Assembly (NCBI RefSeq): GCF_049306965.1
Contig: NC_133179.1
Location: forward strand, 15,454,501-15,518,500
Source: Danio rerio
Lineage: Eukaryota > Chordata > Actinopteri > Cypriniformes > Danionidae
Length of the DNA stretch: 64,000 bases
Direction: 5' to 3'
Every line of letters begins with the position of its first letter. Positions within the stretch are counted from its first letter, which is position 1. The position numbers and the translations under genes were made by a program. The notes beneath the pieces are model-generated. The model saw only the letters and a program-made list of their open reading frames with translations, made no database searches and had not been told where the DNA came from. Positions 1 to 14,691 of the stretch are shown here, in pieces.

Positions 1-1070
1 ACATGAAAAGGGAACATGTCAATCTAAGTGAATCAAAGTGTTTCTCAAAACTGTTTTTATACAAATGAGAGTATAAAAAATGTAGTTAATACATTTTTAT
101 CATTAGAAGCTGGCTATATTCACATACTGCTGCCACAAAACTGTGTTTGAAGCCCTTATGAAAGTGATTTTTGCATAATAGGTCCCTTTTAACGTAATCA
201 GTCAAATGGAAAAGTGATTAGTGATTAGTTATTAGATAATTTCTTAACCCATTCACCTGCAGTGTCTTTATTTAGAAAGAAACGATATACATTTTGAATA
301 CTCTAATAGCTTTAAATGGAATCACAGATAATCAGAGTGATTCAAATCAAATGCGTCATTGCATCTTCAGGAGGCATCTAATAATGATAATGAAGTGGTA
401 ATAAACGTTACAACAGCTCAGTCTGCCTTTAAACTAATTAGAAAGTGTGCAAAGCTGTAAGTTTGACACACTACGCAAAGCCCATGCTCAATTTTCATTA
501 CGTAATGGAGTGCGGCAGTGAGCATTGTTTTAAAATTACCAGCCAATTTGTCTTCGATACTGAGACACAAACATATTAATTTGGCTTTTTTTCCTCTGAA
601 AGGACTCCTGTGGCAGAAAAGCAATATTTTCATCTGAATGTCAGCGAGTCAGAGCAGTTCGCCTGTGCCTCATTTCCCAAAACAGTCCTCCCTCCTGGGC
701 TCTGGAGTGAAGAGCTGATATCGTGTAAATATCTCTCGGTGTGAAGTGACTCACCATTGTCTCATACTGGCTGGCTTTGGTTTGGATTAGGAGTGTGTTT
801 GGGTTTAGAAAAGCTCTCTTTTTTGCACATATGCAGACATTGTCAGATATTCATGTCTGCTTTTTAGATTCACTTTTTGAAAAACATTTTTTATTATTAC
901 TGGGCTGAAGTCAAGGCTAAATTTGAAAGATTTTATGAAACACTGATGCTGTCCAACGGTTTTTGTCTACGTTTTGAAGATGACTTACACGGATCTGGAA
1001 GAAGCTGATGCTAAAACCACACCAGAATAACTAGTCAAACATGATTGTAGACTACTGAGCTCCTAAAGTG
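1..1070. other. Gene-free; candidate conserved non-coding block at ~400-840
   Basis: No coding exon is recognisable. The stretch from about 400 to 840 stands out from the AT-rich surroundings as balanced, non-repetitive sequence. It contains a perfect palindromic TTACGTAA (498-505), the consensus for PAR-bZIP/NFIL3 factors, and several AATTA homeodomain-type cores. This is only a candidate regulatory element; conservation cannot be judged from one sequence. Confidence 0.25.
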
Positions 1071-1120
1071 ACATGTGCAAAAGACATAATACTACTAATA
1101 CTACTAATAATAATACTAAT

Positions 1121-1131
1121 AAGACTAATAC

Positions 1132-1197
<66 letters not shown>
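1121..1197. repeat. (AAT)n microsatellite
   Basis: Near-perfect run of AAT triplets (about 25 units), preceded by degenerate ACT/AAT triplets from about 1,090. Plain simple repeat; the translated poly-Ile reading frame across it is an artefact. Confidence 0.95.
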
Positions 1198-1244
1198 GTG
1201 TTAACATAAGTATCATGTTAAAACAATTAAGAAATGTGTTCCTG

Positions 1245-1305
1245 CCGCTAAACAGAAATTAGGGGGAAAATTGTTCAGGGGGCTTACAATTCTGACTTCA
1301 ACTTA
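1245..1305. mobile_element. Remnant right end of a TA-flanked Tc1/mariner-type MITE
   Basis: The sequence GGGGGCTTACAATTCTGACT and the bases after it match the right terminus of the full copies at 25,082-25,642 and 39,170-39,555. Only the last ~60 bases of the element remain here. Confidence 0.6.
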
Positions 1306-4300
1306 TATATATATTATTATATTTATGACAAATAAAAGTAGACAAATAATAGTCCAGCTTTGTTTAGGTGGGAGTGTTGAGTGGCGAAATAGGGACGGGG
1401 TTTGCATGAAAAGAGGAGTTACTGTACACGTACACTACGCTCTGATTTTCACAGCGACATCACAGACGCAGGGGAGACAGACAGTGACTGTTTACATGGA
1501 CATCAGTCATCAAATTATTTGCCTTAATCAGTAAAAAAAACAATATTATGATTAAGGTGTTTACATGAGCTGCTTTTTGAATGTTTCCTTCATGATCTCG
1601 TTTTACAGTACATGTTATAGCACATAATACTATTAACGTCATCACATCACCACGTTATCCACATTTCCTCCAGAGTTTCATTCTTAATTTGTCGACTTTA
1701 ACTGCAGGTTGACACCTTCACTTTCATTCAGGAACATTTCATGCATCCCCCTGTGACAAACGAGATATTGGGTCCACGGAACTGCTGGAAAAGTGTAGTT
1801 TTAATTAAATGTCTGATACCACGCGCCGTATGGGGAAAAAAAACGCTTGATGCAATGAAGGGCCGTGTGTGTATAGACTATTCTGTCACAAAATGCAACA
1901 AAAACTCTATGCGGCAATAATAGTTTGATTAAGGTGTTTACACATTTAAATTCGGAAAGCAGCATTTACAGCGAATCTTTTAGTTCATAATGTTGTAGTG
2001 ATATTAACATACTGTAAACTCAGTAACTAAATCATTTTGACTAAGGTATGCCTTTAAAACTGAAGAGAACTGCTGACGATACTAACTAACTTTGCCATCT
2101 GAATAAGCATAAACTATGAACACTGATCACATACTTATCAAATCTGTAGAGACAGGACAATCAACACAAACTGCAACAGCGTCTTTTTTTAAAAGGAGAA
2201 GAGCAGCAAATCTGGATTTCACCAATTCCAGATGCGAAAAGCTCTTGGGTAAAAAAAAGTTCCTTACAAACATATTTTTGTAGCATGTTAGCAGACCACT
2301 GTAATCCACACATGTCTACAAGCAGCTGCGCTCTCATTGCGAGAAAACTAAAACAAAACTTTAGTTTCAGCACGTTTATAAGTCTCCAAACAATTCTCTG
2401 AACTCCAAACAACACTCTAACAGCTTAAAACAGTCTTCAAAGCTATATCATGCTTATTATTGAAGTTCTGCCTCATTCCGATAGATGGCGCTGATTGGTG
2501 GTCTGGAAAACTTGGAAGTCTTTCTCAAGAATTAATAATGAAAGCTCAAAGACGTCACTTTGTACAGGCCGGTACAGACATCCAGTCTCCACGCTGGAAT
2601 TTACACAAGGATCTCATGGCTGTGACGTAGCTTCAAAATTTCTTTTCAAACCGGAAGAAAAAATTTGCTTGAAATAACGTAAAAACAACCAATTTTCACT
2701 ATTTTGTGGAATATATGTGTCCTAATAGAGTTTTTAGCAATGTGGGACACATATATGACTGTCAACATCTCAAAAAATGTGTTTAATTAATCTTAATATT
2801 ACATTAATATATAAAATATAAAATAAAATAAATATATAATCCATAATTAGTACTAAAAGCTATTTCTCTTTTGTTAGAGAGAGAAACAAACAAACTAAAC
2901 CTTGAAAGCTCCATTTCAAGAATTTTCCGAGATGCCTCTGGATTTTAGGAAGACCTGTGTGTGACATCTCAACTCTCGGCATGAGCAGTGTTTCCTCAGA
3001 GGCGTTTCCTCCGACACCAGCAAACCTGTCTGCGCTCCTGGCCTACATTGCTTAAAAGCCGTCTGTAATGCATTATAAATGAGCGCGGCGCTCAGTGCAG
3101 ACAGACCTGCTCCAAAGTAGGCCAAAGCTCTGGACATTCCCCAAACTTTAGCCAAGACTGAATCCTTAAAAAGCCCTGACCACGTCCAGAAGGGAGTAAA
3201 GATCAGTGCGTTTGAACACACTCAGGCATTCATCACTGCAAACAGGATTAGTTTGTAGAAACAGGTTGACTCAATGTTCTACCTTTATCTGACATTTACA
3301 TTTATGAGGCTCTCTGGAATGGCAGAGCGCTCTAAATGTTTATGTTCTTTCTGAGTAACTCAACTAAAGTGACCAACATTAATATGACCAGTCTAAATAT
3401 ACACATTATGACTAGACACTCCAGGCAAAAACTGCAGGTTTTTATCTTTCCAATGGGGTATATGCACAGCTAGTGTTCTTTCCCCTACCAATAAACTTCA
3501 GATGAACGGTTAATGTGACTATTTTCAATTTCATGTGATTCACAGCATCGTTGTTGTACTGTAATTAAAATATAATCAGTTAAATAGACTTCAGCATTCA
3601 TTAAGTAGTTCAGGCATAAAACCAGATGAAAATTTGTTTAAACGCAAGCGCCATCAGTAGAAGCAGGCGAGCACAAAAGCTCCATTGAAAATACTGTGTG
3701 CTGTTCTTGTCATATACGCTATTCTGAGATTTTGGGTTTATCTAAGATTTTTTTTTTATCTAAATTTAAAGAAAACATCTCAGAAAATTTCAATTACAAT
3801 AAATATCTTTAAAGGCTGTTTTTTGAAAGTCAGTTTCTGAAAGTAAGTCATATCTATTTTCTGAAGGCTTTTATTGAGGGATTAGTTCATAGATAGCATG
3901 CCTAATTATATACATTTTGATATTCCATAAATTCCATGACCTCAACCCTGTTCTGCATACATTTAATATTAACTAATTTTAGAATAAAATATTTATATTT
4001 CCTTCTTTCCTCAAGAAAAACAAAAGAAAATGTTTGCTTTTCTGGCTGTTTGCAGAATTTGCAGAAGTAATAAAGAGAGATTGCTAATATATCCTCTGTA
4101 AAAACATGTATATGTGCATAATATGTAATAAAATAATAATAATAATAATAATAAAATGTGATGAAATAAGAATTTGAATTATTTAAATTTGTATGTAAAT
4201 TAGCATATATTTCATAAAATAATGCAAGATCATCTAAGAAAAACATGATGCTATCACTGAATCACCTACGGAGCCCCTAAAGTGACATGGCCAAAAAATA

Positions 4301-5018
4301 ATAATGAAGACCTTCGCATGGACACGGGATATATATCACGTGCACAAGACATAGCCCTACGTATCGCATATATATGTCATGCACATGCGATATGCACGTC
4401 TATATTGAAGAATTGAGGTTGCACTGATGTTCATTGGCACTAAATGGAGCCAAAATACAGTTTTGGAGCATAGAAAAGTGTGAATTTGAAGCATATAATT
4501 TCATGAAAGCACTTCTGTTCACATTAGTCTTATTTGAGCTGTAATGCTGTTCTCGTCATTTTTAGGCTAATTTTAGGGTTTGACTGGTCATGTTGCCATG
4601 GTAGCAAATGTAAGATTGCATATGATTTCTCACAGAATATCTTAGCAAGGGTTACACATTAAAATCATGTTAAAACTGCATGTTGCGTGTTGTCTGTTTT
4701 GTGTGTGTCAGGAATTGTGTACATCTTTGCTGCAGAACAATTTGCCCCAAAAGGGGACAATAAAGTTGCCATTAACAGTAGCAGTAATAGTAACTCACTC
4801 AATTTACTTCCCTAGGGTCACGTTGTGCACAATTAAAAATAAGTCTTTTTTTGGATCTGTGGTCCTTTTAAAAACCTTTCATATCTATGGAAACTTTCCA
4901 TTGCACAATTATATTTTTGACATTTTATTATTTATTTATTTTTTTACAAAATACTAAAAATGTGCAGTTTGTAGCATGCGAATGACATCATGATTTCCAC
5001 AAAATTGTCTTTTTTTAC
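1306..5018. other. Gene-free interval
   Basis: Low-complexity and AT-rich sequence without a supportable gene. A 101-codon open frame on the minus strand (2,916-3,221) lies in somewhat more GC-balanced sequence and is discussed as a possible exon under findings. A short (AAT)n run lies at about 4,133-4,154. Otherwise nothing is recognised. Confidence 0.5.
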
Positions 5019-5020
5019 TA

Positions 5021-5280
5021 CACTCTCAGAACTAAAGGTACACGAGTTGTCATTGGGGTGGTACCTTTTCAAAAGGTACACATTTGTACTTAAAGGGTCC
5101 ATATTCGTACCTCAAAAGTATATATTAGTACCTAAAAAAATTGAAGAGGGACACGTTTGTACTTTTTAGGTACTAATATGTACCCTTGAGGCATTAATAT
5201 GGAACTTTTAGGTACAAATTTGTACCTTTTGAAAAGGTACCACCCCAGTGACAACTCGTGTACCTTTATTTCTGGGAGTG
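5021..5280. mobile_element. Palindromic MITE, 260 bp, flanked by TA
   Basis: Nearly the whole element is a hairpin. The left arm begins CACTCTCAGAACTAAAGGTA and the right arm, read in reverse complement, begins CACTCCCAGAAATAAAGGTA; both continue through a GGTACC block. TA dinucleotides flank both ends (5,019-5,020 and 5,281-5,282). It is non-autonomous with no coding capacity. TA targets suggest a Tc1/mariner-type transposase in trans, which is an inference. Confidence 0.85.
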
Positions 5281-5282
5281 TA

Positions 5283-6334
5283 GGATCAAAATTATACAGT
5301 TTTTTAAAAATGTGCAATGTAACCACGTTTTTAATGTCATAGTAATGAAGGACCTAAAGGCATAAAAGGTTATTAGTGATTCGTTTAAAAAAATTGTCAA
5401 ATAAACTATTCCTAAAGGGAAAAAAATTTGTGTTTTTTGGTCGTTGTTGTTTTTTTTTTAGATAAGAAGTTCACTAAAAAGTTATTTAGGGAACCAAAAA
5501 CAGCTAAACAGCTTAAATTTGGGATACACTCACAGGTATGCCGTAGAACTGCACGTTTTTATTGTATGGCTGCAAGTGTATCTTTTTTTTATCCTGTTTG
5601 GTTTTTGTAAGAGGAGAATCTGAACTTCCCAAATATCAAACACAACATCCTTGTGCCATTCTGACTTCTGTAATCCATATTAGCAATTCAAAGGCTGTCT
5701 GTGTGAGGATGCAGTCTCTCCATATACAGTGATGTAGATCAGGTTGAGATGTGATCTGAGATTGGCTGTGAACGCTCGGCTAGAGCATGCTCCGGCTTGC
5801 CCATGGCTACAGAGCCGCTGTCTGATTACAGCCAAACATCCACAAGCCTAATCAACACATCTGTTCCACAGGGAGATCCTGTTTCCCCTTTAAAGATCAT
5901 CAAACATCACAGATGGAGAAGACATGCTTGTATTATAAAACTCTCTGTTTTAAACAAGGTTACCACTTTAAGCCAAATATCAAATCCCCTGACTTCCTCT
6001 GACTAAAAAGCTGAATTTGAAAAGTAGGCGGCTTATATTGTGCTTATATTATAATAATGTGTTAAAATGACATCAAAATTTAATAAGAATATCATTTTGC
6101 GTGATTTAGTATCCACTATAAGAACAGCAATGTTTAATTGGTGATGTTTATTTATAAACTAATTTCGAGAGGATCATGTGCTTATGATTGCTTGCGGCTG
6201 GTCCCGCATTATTCAATTTATGATTCACCAATCAGATGATTCCTAAGCCACTATAAATATCCTAAATTCCATTTTACAGCCATCTTCGTTTTGAAAAATC
6301 CCCCCGTACACCCCTACTCCTCCTCCTTTCCTAC
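5283..6334. other. Gene-free interval
   Basis: AT-rich with no splice-flanked open frame and no strong repeat signature that I can name. Confidence 0.4.
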
Positions 6335-6525
6335 ATGAGTGGCATGGTGGCCCAGTGGTAAGCACTGTTGCCTCACAGCAAGAATGTCACTGGTTTTAGT
6401 CCTCATCAAGCCAGACAACGTTTCTGTGCGGAGTTTACACGTTCTCCCTGTGCTCACGTTGGTTTCCCCCTGGTTCCCCGGTTTCCTCTCACCGTCCAAA
6501 AGCATCCAAGTTAATTGACTAATCC
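6335..6525 (+). mobile_element. DANA-type SINE, plus orientation, 3'-truncated
   Basis: A tRNA-related head with an A-box-like GTGGCCCAGTGGT region and a B-box-like GGTTTTAGTCC (6,392-6,402). It is followed by the characteristic body: CTCACAGCAAGAA, then TTTCTGTGCGGAGTTT, then GTTCTCCCTGTG, then GGTTTCC and CCGGTTTCC, then a CCAAA segment. This order is that of the abundant zebrafish DANA SINE. The copy is diverged and lacks the distal part. Confidence 0.85.
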
Positions 6526-9019
6526 AAATCCTTTGCCTTGCAAACAGGAGAGAGCCCCGGGCTCGAGGATCTTATAAGCTCAGGGCTCTCTCCCGGGACA
6601 GCATGCCAAACAAGCTTTATTTTCAATCATTAGCTAAGTGTGAACTCTTGAAACCTAAGAAAAGTAGTTTCACAAAATTTCATCTAGCTTTGCTGTCTTC
6701 TACTTTTTAAACAACCAGGACCCGATCAAACACCTGGCGCGATTTGTTGCTATTTTTAGAACAGCGCAACAGTAATTATCACGTTTTGCACCTAGACTCT
6801 CATGGGTGTGCTGGTCTATAAAGGAGGTGTGTTAAGGTGTATTGTTGTTGCTATTGTTGCTATTTTGAGGAACTGAAATAAACCGCACCACTGACCAACT
6901 AAAAGCTGGTCTAAAGTCCAGCGTAGAGCGGTTAGTAAAGCGCCTATGCAGGTCCAAAACACAAACACATTGCTTAATACACACAGGATGTACAGCAATA
7001 CACAAATACCCTTACATATGAAAAATGTAGAGGAATAAAATGTTACAAAAAAATTTTTTTTCAACATAAATATAAAAATCTTCTTGGGGGGGCAGGGCTT
7101 TTTTCAGTTTATTCATAACAATTTGCATTTGTATAATGTTATTTTTAATAGTAGTATTATTTATTACAGTGCAACTGACTCATTAAGGGAATGGAAGATG
7201 AGACTCTAATTGGTTTAATGTACGTTATGCTCAAAACACACCCATAACTTACTAAGTGAATGAGCACAACCCTGTTAGACCATGCGCCAGGGCTCAGAGC
7301 CGATGTTTCTGTCCTTAAAATATCAAAAGTAGATTCGGACATTCCCTTAATGCTTTTTTTGCCATGCGCTTCATTTTGAAAATCTAGGTGTAAGGTCTAG
7401 AGCCCTCAGTCTTTGAAGTGGTCATTTTGAAGTCAACGCTTTTAAAATTGATATTATCATGACATCTTGTCATTAGTTAACAGGTACAGTTTGGTAGCAG
7501 TGAGTGACTGTCAGTTGTTGAGAGTGAAAGGAATAAAATGAAGCTGAAAAAAAAATACTATAACAATAGGCATGAAACAGCATAATTATAGAAAAACTAT
7601 ATATAAATTATAATAAAAAATGTAAAGACACAAATAAAAATCCTTGAAATTCCATAACTTAGACCAAATAAATCCATGTCTGGATTAGCTCTTTAAAAAT
7701 TCCATGATATTCCAGAAATTCCATAAAAGCTGCATACATTTTATACTTTAAGAACTAGATAGAGTTTTAAAATAAGATTAAATACGATTTAATCTCAATC
7801 TCTCTCTCTTTGTTTCTCTAGATATCCTGATTTGATCCCACGGATTTACTCAGTACGACAAAGGAGGAACAGCCAGGAACTAGAGATTTAGTTTCCTGGT
7901 CCCATCTACATTTAGGACACGGACTGTGCCGACTACCTCCTGCAGCTCCACTGGATGAAATTTTCTCCTCATGCCGACGCTGATGCTGAGACTGACAGCT
8001 GCGAATGAGTTTCTCTGCCCAGTCGGAGGAGGCTTGTTCAGCTGAATCTACGTTTCGACAGCTGTTGAAGGACTTTAATGAGACTGTTGTCTTTGACAAC
8101 CTCTACCTTGCCTTGTCATTTCACAAGTTAAGATTTAGATGCAGGGAACAGGAGTGCATTCAAGAGAGGAGGCTGCGGTGTCAATAAATCTCTACAGTAT
8201 GTCATGTTTGCACTGCTCTGAAGCCATTGGCTGGCTTTTAGTTTTTTTTGAAGTAGCTACATTATTTTTAGTTTATTTGACCCTAACGGATACAGTGGAA
8301 GGATACAGTATTTAAAACTCACATTACCTGTTGTTCTGCAAGGAGTTTTATGTGAAATTTGCCAGTGCAGATTTCCTTGCAAAGTCAAGTCATGCCGAAT
8401 CTGCATGTTGACCAACAGAAGGACGATGTTTGGCGTGAATGTGACTTGAGACCTGTGATTCATGCATCGCTATACTACAACAGACAGTGGACTTTGTGCG
8501 ACCGTACCATAAGGTGCCATTCACACAGAATAAAAAAACCCAGGTCAGTGAAACCGAAAACAAAAATTTAATTACAAATAAATGTAAGAAGCTGAATGTC
8601 TTTAAACTTGAGCGTTGCATTTATAGAACACAAAATGAGCTCAGCTGTAAGGTTCTTAAAGTTAAAAACAGATTCTTATTGATAGATTTTCTTGATATTA
8701 ACAATAAAAAGTGTATAGAGGGCACTTTTGCGAGCTCTGGGGTTGCTACTGTATATGTTTTTGTCGAAGCCAGACAAATTAAAATGATTTTTGGCAATTA
8801 ATTATGTCGGTTGGACATTTTGGACATAGACATGAAAATTAGATGTCCAACATACCGTATATTTCAGTGAATTGTTAATGGTCTGTACACATATCCAAGT
8901 TAATTGAATTTTAGAGCACAGAAAAATACGATAAACTAAAATAATGCAAAAAAACTAGATATGAAAACTAGAAGCTTTCAAATTATACATGGTTGTTTTA
9001 TGAGGTTTTATACTATGAT
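6526..9019. other. Gene-free interval with one possible terminal exon or repeat at ~7,822-8,190
   Basis: At 7,800-7,821 a pyrimidine tract ends in CTCTAG (acceptor-like), followed by GC-balanced sequence that runs to an AATAAA at about 8,183. Open frames on both strands are short (93 and 60 codons) and resemble nothing I recognise. It could be the last exon of a non-coding RNA, a processed insertion or an old repeat. The rest of the interval is AT-rich filler. Confidence 0.3.
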
Positions 9020-9027
9020 ATTATGGT

Positions 9028-9589
9028 CAGAGGCGGACTTAGTAATTTCGGGGCACTAATCAATTCCAGGTATGGGGCCCTAGCATTTTTAAAAATTAAA
9101 TTGCATGTTAAGCAATAAATTCACAAATTAAAATAAAACAAGTTCACAAACTATGTACAGCAGGGGTGTCCAAACTTGGTCCTTGAGGGCCGGTGTCCTG
9201 CAGATTTTAGCTTTAAATTAAAGATGTTTCTAAAAAGCCTAGTAAGAGTTTGCTTAGCTAGTTGCTTTTTTGGAAATTTGGCGCTAGGGCTGTCTGAAAA
9301 GTCGCTAAGTTAACAAAACTGGATGGCATTAGAGTCTTTGATTGAAGCACTCACACCTCGCACATGTGAAGTACGGACAAAACATTCCATCATTTAGGGG
9401 TGCTCCCGGTCTTGAAAATAACTAAAACGTTAAAATCTTAACAGTAATTGACAGATTTTACAAAATATGATAGAAAATGTATTAAAAAAACTATATGATT
9501 AATATAGGCTTTGGCATTGGTAGGAGGCCCCTAATTCCCCAGGACCCTAAGCGGCTGCTTATCTCACTTATTGGTTAAGTCCGCCCCTG
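9028..9589. mobile_element. hAT-type non-autonomous element with perfect 8-bp target duplication
   Basis: Termini are CAGAGGCGGACTTA on the left and TAAGTCCGCCCCTG on the right, imperfect inverted repeats of the CAGNGGCGG type. They are flanked by the identical octamer ATTATGGT (9,020-9,027 and 9,590-9,597), the hallmark of hAT integration. Inside, from about 9,162, CAGGGGTGTCCAAACTTGGT resembles the end of a second hAT-like repeat. No transposase remains. Confidence 0.85.
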
Positions 9590-9599
9590 ATTATGGTTT

Positions 9600-9905
9600 A
9601 AAATATTTAAAGGGATCACTTATTCAAAACTGAAAACTCTGTCATCATTTACTTTCCCTCCACTTGATCCAAAATTGTTTGACTTTCTTTTTTTAACACA
9701 AAAGAAGACATTTTTAAAAATGTTGGTACTGGTAACTATTCACTTCCATGGTATCCTACTTCTTGTTCCTACTATGCAAGTCAATGATTACAGGTTTTCA
9801 GTTTATATGTGTTGTTCAACAGAATAATGAAACTCATTAATGTTTGGAACCACCTGAGGGACAAAATAGTGAGTACATTTCCATTTTTGGGAGATCTATG
9901 TCTTT
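9600..9905. mobile_element. Copy of the TTAA-ended palindromic repeat family
   Basis: Starts near AAAGGGATCA, continues with CTGTCATCATTTACTTTCCC and ends in TTTTTGGGAGATCTATG. This matches the structure of the better copy at 35,976-36,230, whose ends read TTAAAGGGATAGTTCACC. A second diverged copy at 11,170-11,380 shares the extra sequence downstream of this one, so the two probably arose by local duplication. Confidence 0.6.
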
Positions 9906-11515
9906 AAATGCATAAATGTCCCACCATGACAGCTGAATTCACACAGAAATATTACTATTACATACAATCCTGCACAACAAATCACACCTATCAGTGTCGC
10001 AAACACGCAAAGCACAGCAAAAGACAGCATTAGCTCCACTCTCTTCAATATAGCATACAGACAAAAAAAAAATTTGCTGCTCAAACTACTTATTTAAAAT
10101 GAGCTCAGTCAACACAAATCTTGAGCTTTTTTTGGAGACAACTTGAGTGTTTTATGTTCAATCTACTTAAATTTGTAAAAAAAAAAATAATAAAAAGTAA
10201 CTTAATCGATTTGTTGACAATTTGAAGGAATTATCCAATTTCCATATACTTGTTGCTTCAAATCATTTTTATTTACATACAAAAACAATAGAAAACCAGC
10301 AGATTAAAATGCACTAATGTGTTCTGTGTGAATGGCACCACAAACCTGGCCGACAACATTTACAATTTTCTCCTTCGGTTTCCAGAAAGGCTCATTTCAA
10401 ACACTTCAAAACGATTGTAACTACTGAAATTTTAGGGTGAGGATATAATTTCTACATAAAAGCAATAGAATACGTATTTAGTGTCATTTATCCACCGTAA
10501 GAAGTGGCATTGCTTTATGGAGTGTAGATCTGGATACCCAGTCAGTTCATTGTAGAAATACAGTACCATCTTTTTTTCCCCCTATTGAACTTGTGCACTG
10601 AGTCGAAACCAACTAGACATAGGTAAAAGTAGCCACTGTTAGGCTGTGAGTATTCACCTGCAATAACACACAGCGCTGTGCTGACTTGTGTTGTGTATAG
10701 AGGAGAACTTGTTGTGATCTTGTTTATCTATTTAAGGTGAAACTAATAGTTTTTCGACCCTCCTGGAGGGAAGAGAGGTGTGTTCTGTTTTGGAGTAATA
10801 AGTTATAATGGTTATAAATTGCCTTACGGTAAACCTGTAGTTCATGCCTAGCACCTTGTTCTGTGATAGTGGTTGGTACCTCAGTTGAAATGTGTGATCT
10901 GGCCGTCCACCTGTTAAACTTCTCTGTTTTTATTATGGGCTCTCTGGGTGGGATAGGGGGGGCAGCGGAGTTGTAATTGCACTTGTTAATTCAATTTTTA
11001 CGGTTGCAATCTGGGAGAAATAAAGATTTATCTTTTGCAGTGTTCTTGGATGTCCATCAGAGCTCTCTCTCTCTGTCTCTTCCCAAATCTTCTCAAAAGT
11101 TATTTCATTTTCATACATTACAATCCCAAGTTTGGGATCAATTAGTTTTTTTTTAATATATTAAATACTAAGTTTTTAATATTTTTAAAAATGTTGGAAA
11201 TGGTAACCATTATCTTTCATAGTATTTGTATGGAAGTCAATGGTGACAGGTTTTTAGATTTTTGGAAATATGTATTATTTTGTGTTCAACAGAATAAAGA
11301 AACACATTAGGATTTGGAACCACCTAAGGGAGACTAAATAGTGAATAAATTTCCATTTTTGGGTGATCTATGTCTTTACGTGCAAATGACAGCTGAATTC
11401 ACACAGAAAAACTACATTGATTCTGCAATCAGTGTCACAACAAGCAAATCATAGCAAAACAAAGCTATTATAGTAAATACTAATAATAGAGACATATTAA
11501 ATTATAAAAACTGAC

Positions 11516-11555
<40 letters not shown>

Positions 11556-12043
11556 TTAATTAATCAAAGAATTCTGGCTTAATAATACTGATGTTCTCGA
11601 AACTATCATAGCACAGCTGTTTTCAGCATTGAATATAATACAAAATAAGAAATTAGAATAGTTTCTGGAGAATCCTGAGACACATAAAGATTAAATTAAT
11701 AGCTAATGCAAATTCAACTTGCCATCAATGAAATATTTTACATATTCCAATACATTCGAATGTAAAACAGCTATTTTAAATCACAATACTATTTCACAAT
11801 ATTCCCATTTTTTCTGTATGTATGATCAAATAAATGCAGTCTCTATAAGCATACGACTAAAAAGTAAAATAAACTATTTAACTTTAGAATTAATTCATGG
11901 TTAATATTTATGCATTTGAGCAAAACACAATTTTTATTTCTATAAACCAGGGGTTGCCAAACTTTGACTCAAGATCCCCAACATTTTATAAACATACAAA
12001 TGTTGAATGCAGCAGCTCACACACACCAATAACCCAAAAAAAG
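9906..12043. other. Gene-free interval
   Basis: Holds the second diverged TTAA-family copy (about 11,170-11,412) and an (AAT)n tract (11,515-11,553). No supportable coding exon. Sequence at 10,600-11,060 is less AT-rich and ends with an AATAAA, but I cannot assign it. Confidence 0.4.
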
Positions 12044-13990
<1,947 letters not shown>

Positions 13991-14470
13991 ACATTAATCT
14001 ATTTAAGATCTATTTATAGCCCAGCCGCCGTCTCGTGTCTGAGGGGAGACTGGAAGCCATTCTTTGGAAGGTGTGAAGTTAGCATTAAACGGATTAGCTC
14101 ATTAAGCTGAGCCGGGGCTCTTTACGTATGCATTAAAACTTTATCACGGTCTCAGAAGGGCTATTAAATTTCACGAAGCCCACTAGACACACGCCGAAGT
14201 TACATTCACCTCGTATAGTCAATGACCCTCACGGGAGCATATCTGATCGCATGTGAATCCATTGCTAATGTTTCATCCGCACTAATGACTGGGTAAAACC
14301 GAGATGCACTGTCTGCCCCAGTTTGAGTGTCATTAAAGTTCCTTTCGGTGGGCTCCCTTCACAGCATGTCTCTTTATCTTTTGATGCACATCCCCACAAA
14401 TGGTCTTTTCCTCTTTTTTCAAATATAATATTCTCTGGACTGTTCAACACCTGTTCAAATGTGCTGTAGC
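13991..14470. other. Candidate enhancer-like block
   Basis: Repeat-free, balanced composition, beginning with a perfect MEF2 consensus CTATTTATAG (14,010-14,019). A CGGATTAG (bicoid/Otx-type) core and two CATTAA motifs follow within 100 bases. No long open frame has coding character. Candidate conserved non-coding element; inference only. Confidence 0.25.
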
Positions 14471-14691
14471 TGGGATGGTCTTTAAACTAATGCAACTAGG
14501 GCAAATATATATGTCAGAGACACCTGTTTTGAGCAGTGAAGTCCATTGATTTGGTGCTAACAATTCACCGATTGTGGAATAAAGTTACTGATCATTAGAA
14601 AGTTAACGCTGATGATGAGTCTTAATTGCTTGACTTTAAAAAGCGTTTGGCACCAAAATTGAAAATGATGTACAAATCTGTTGGTGTTACT

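Noticed and set aside
10600-11060. Possible long terminal repeat or processed insertion ending in AATAAA
   Set aside because: No matching second copy, no terminal TG...CA pair and no target duplication could be seen.
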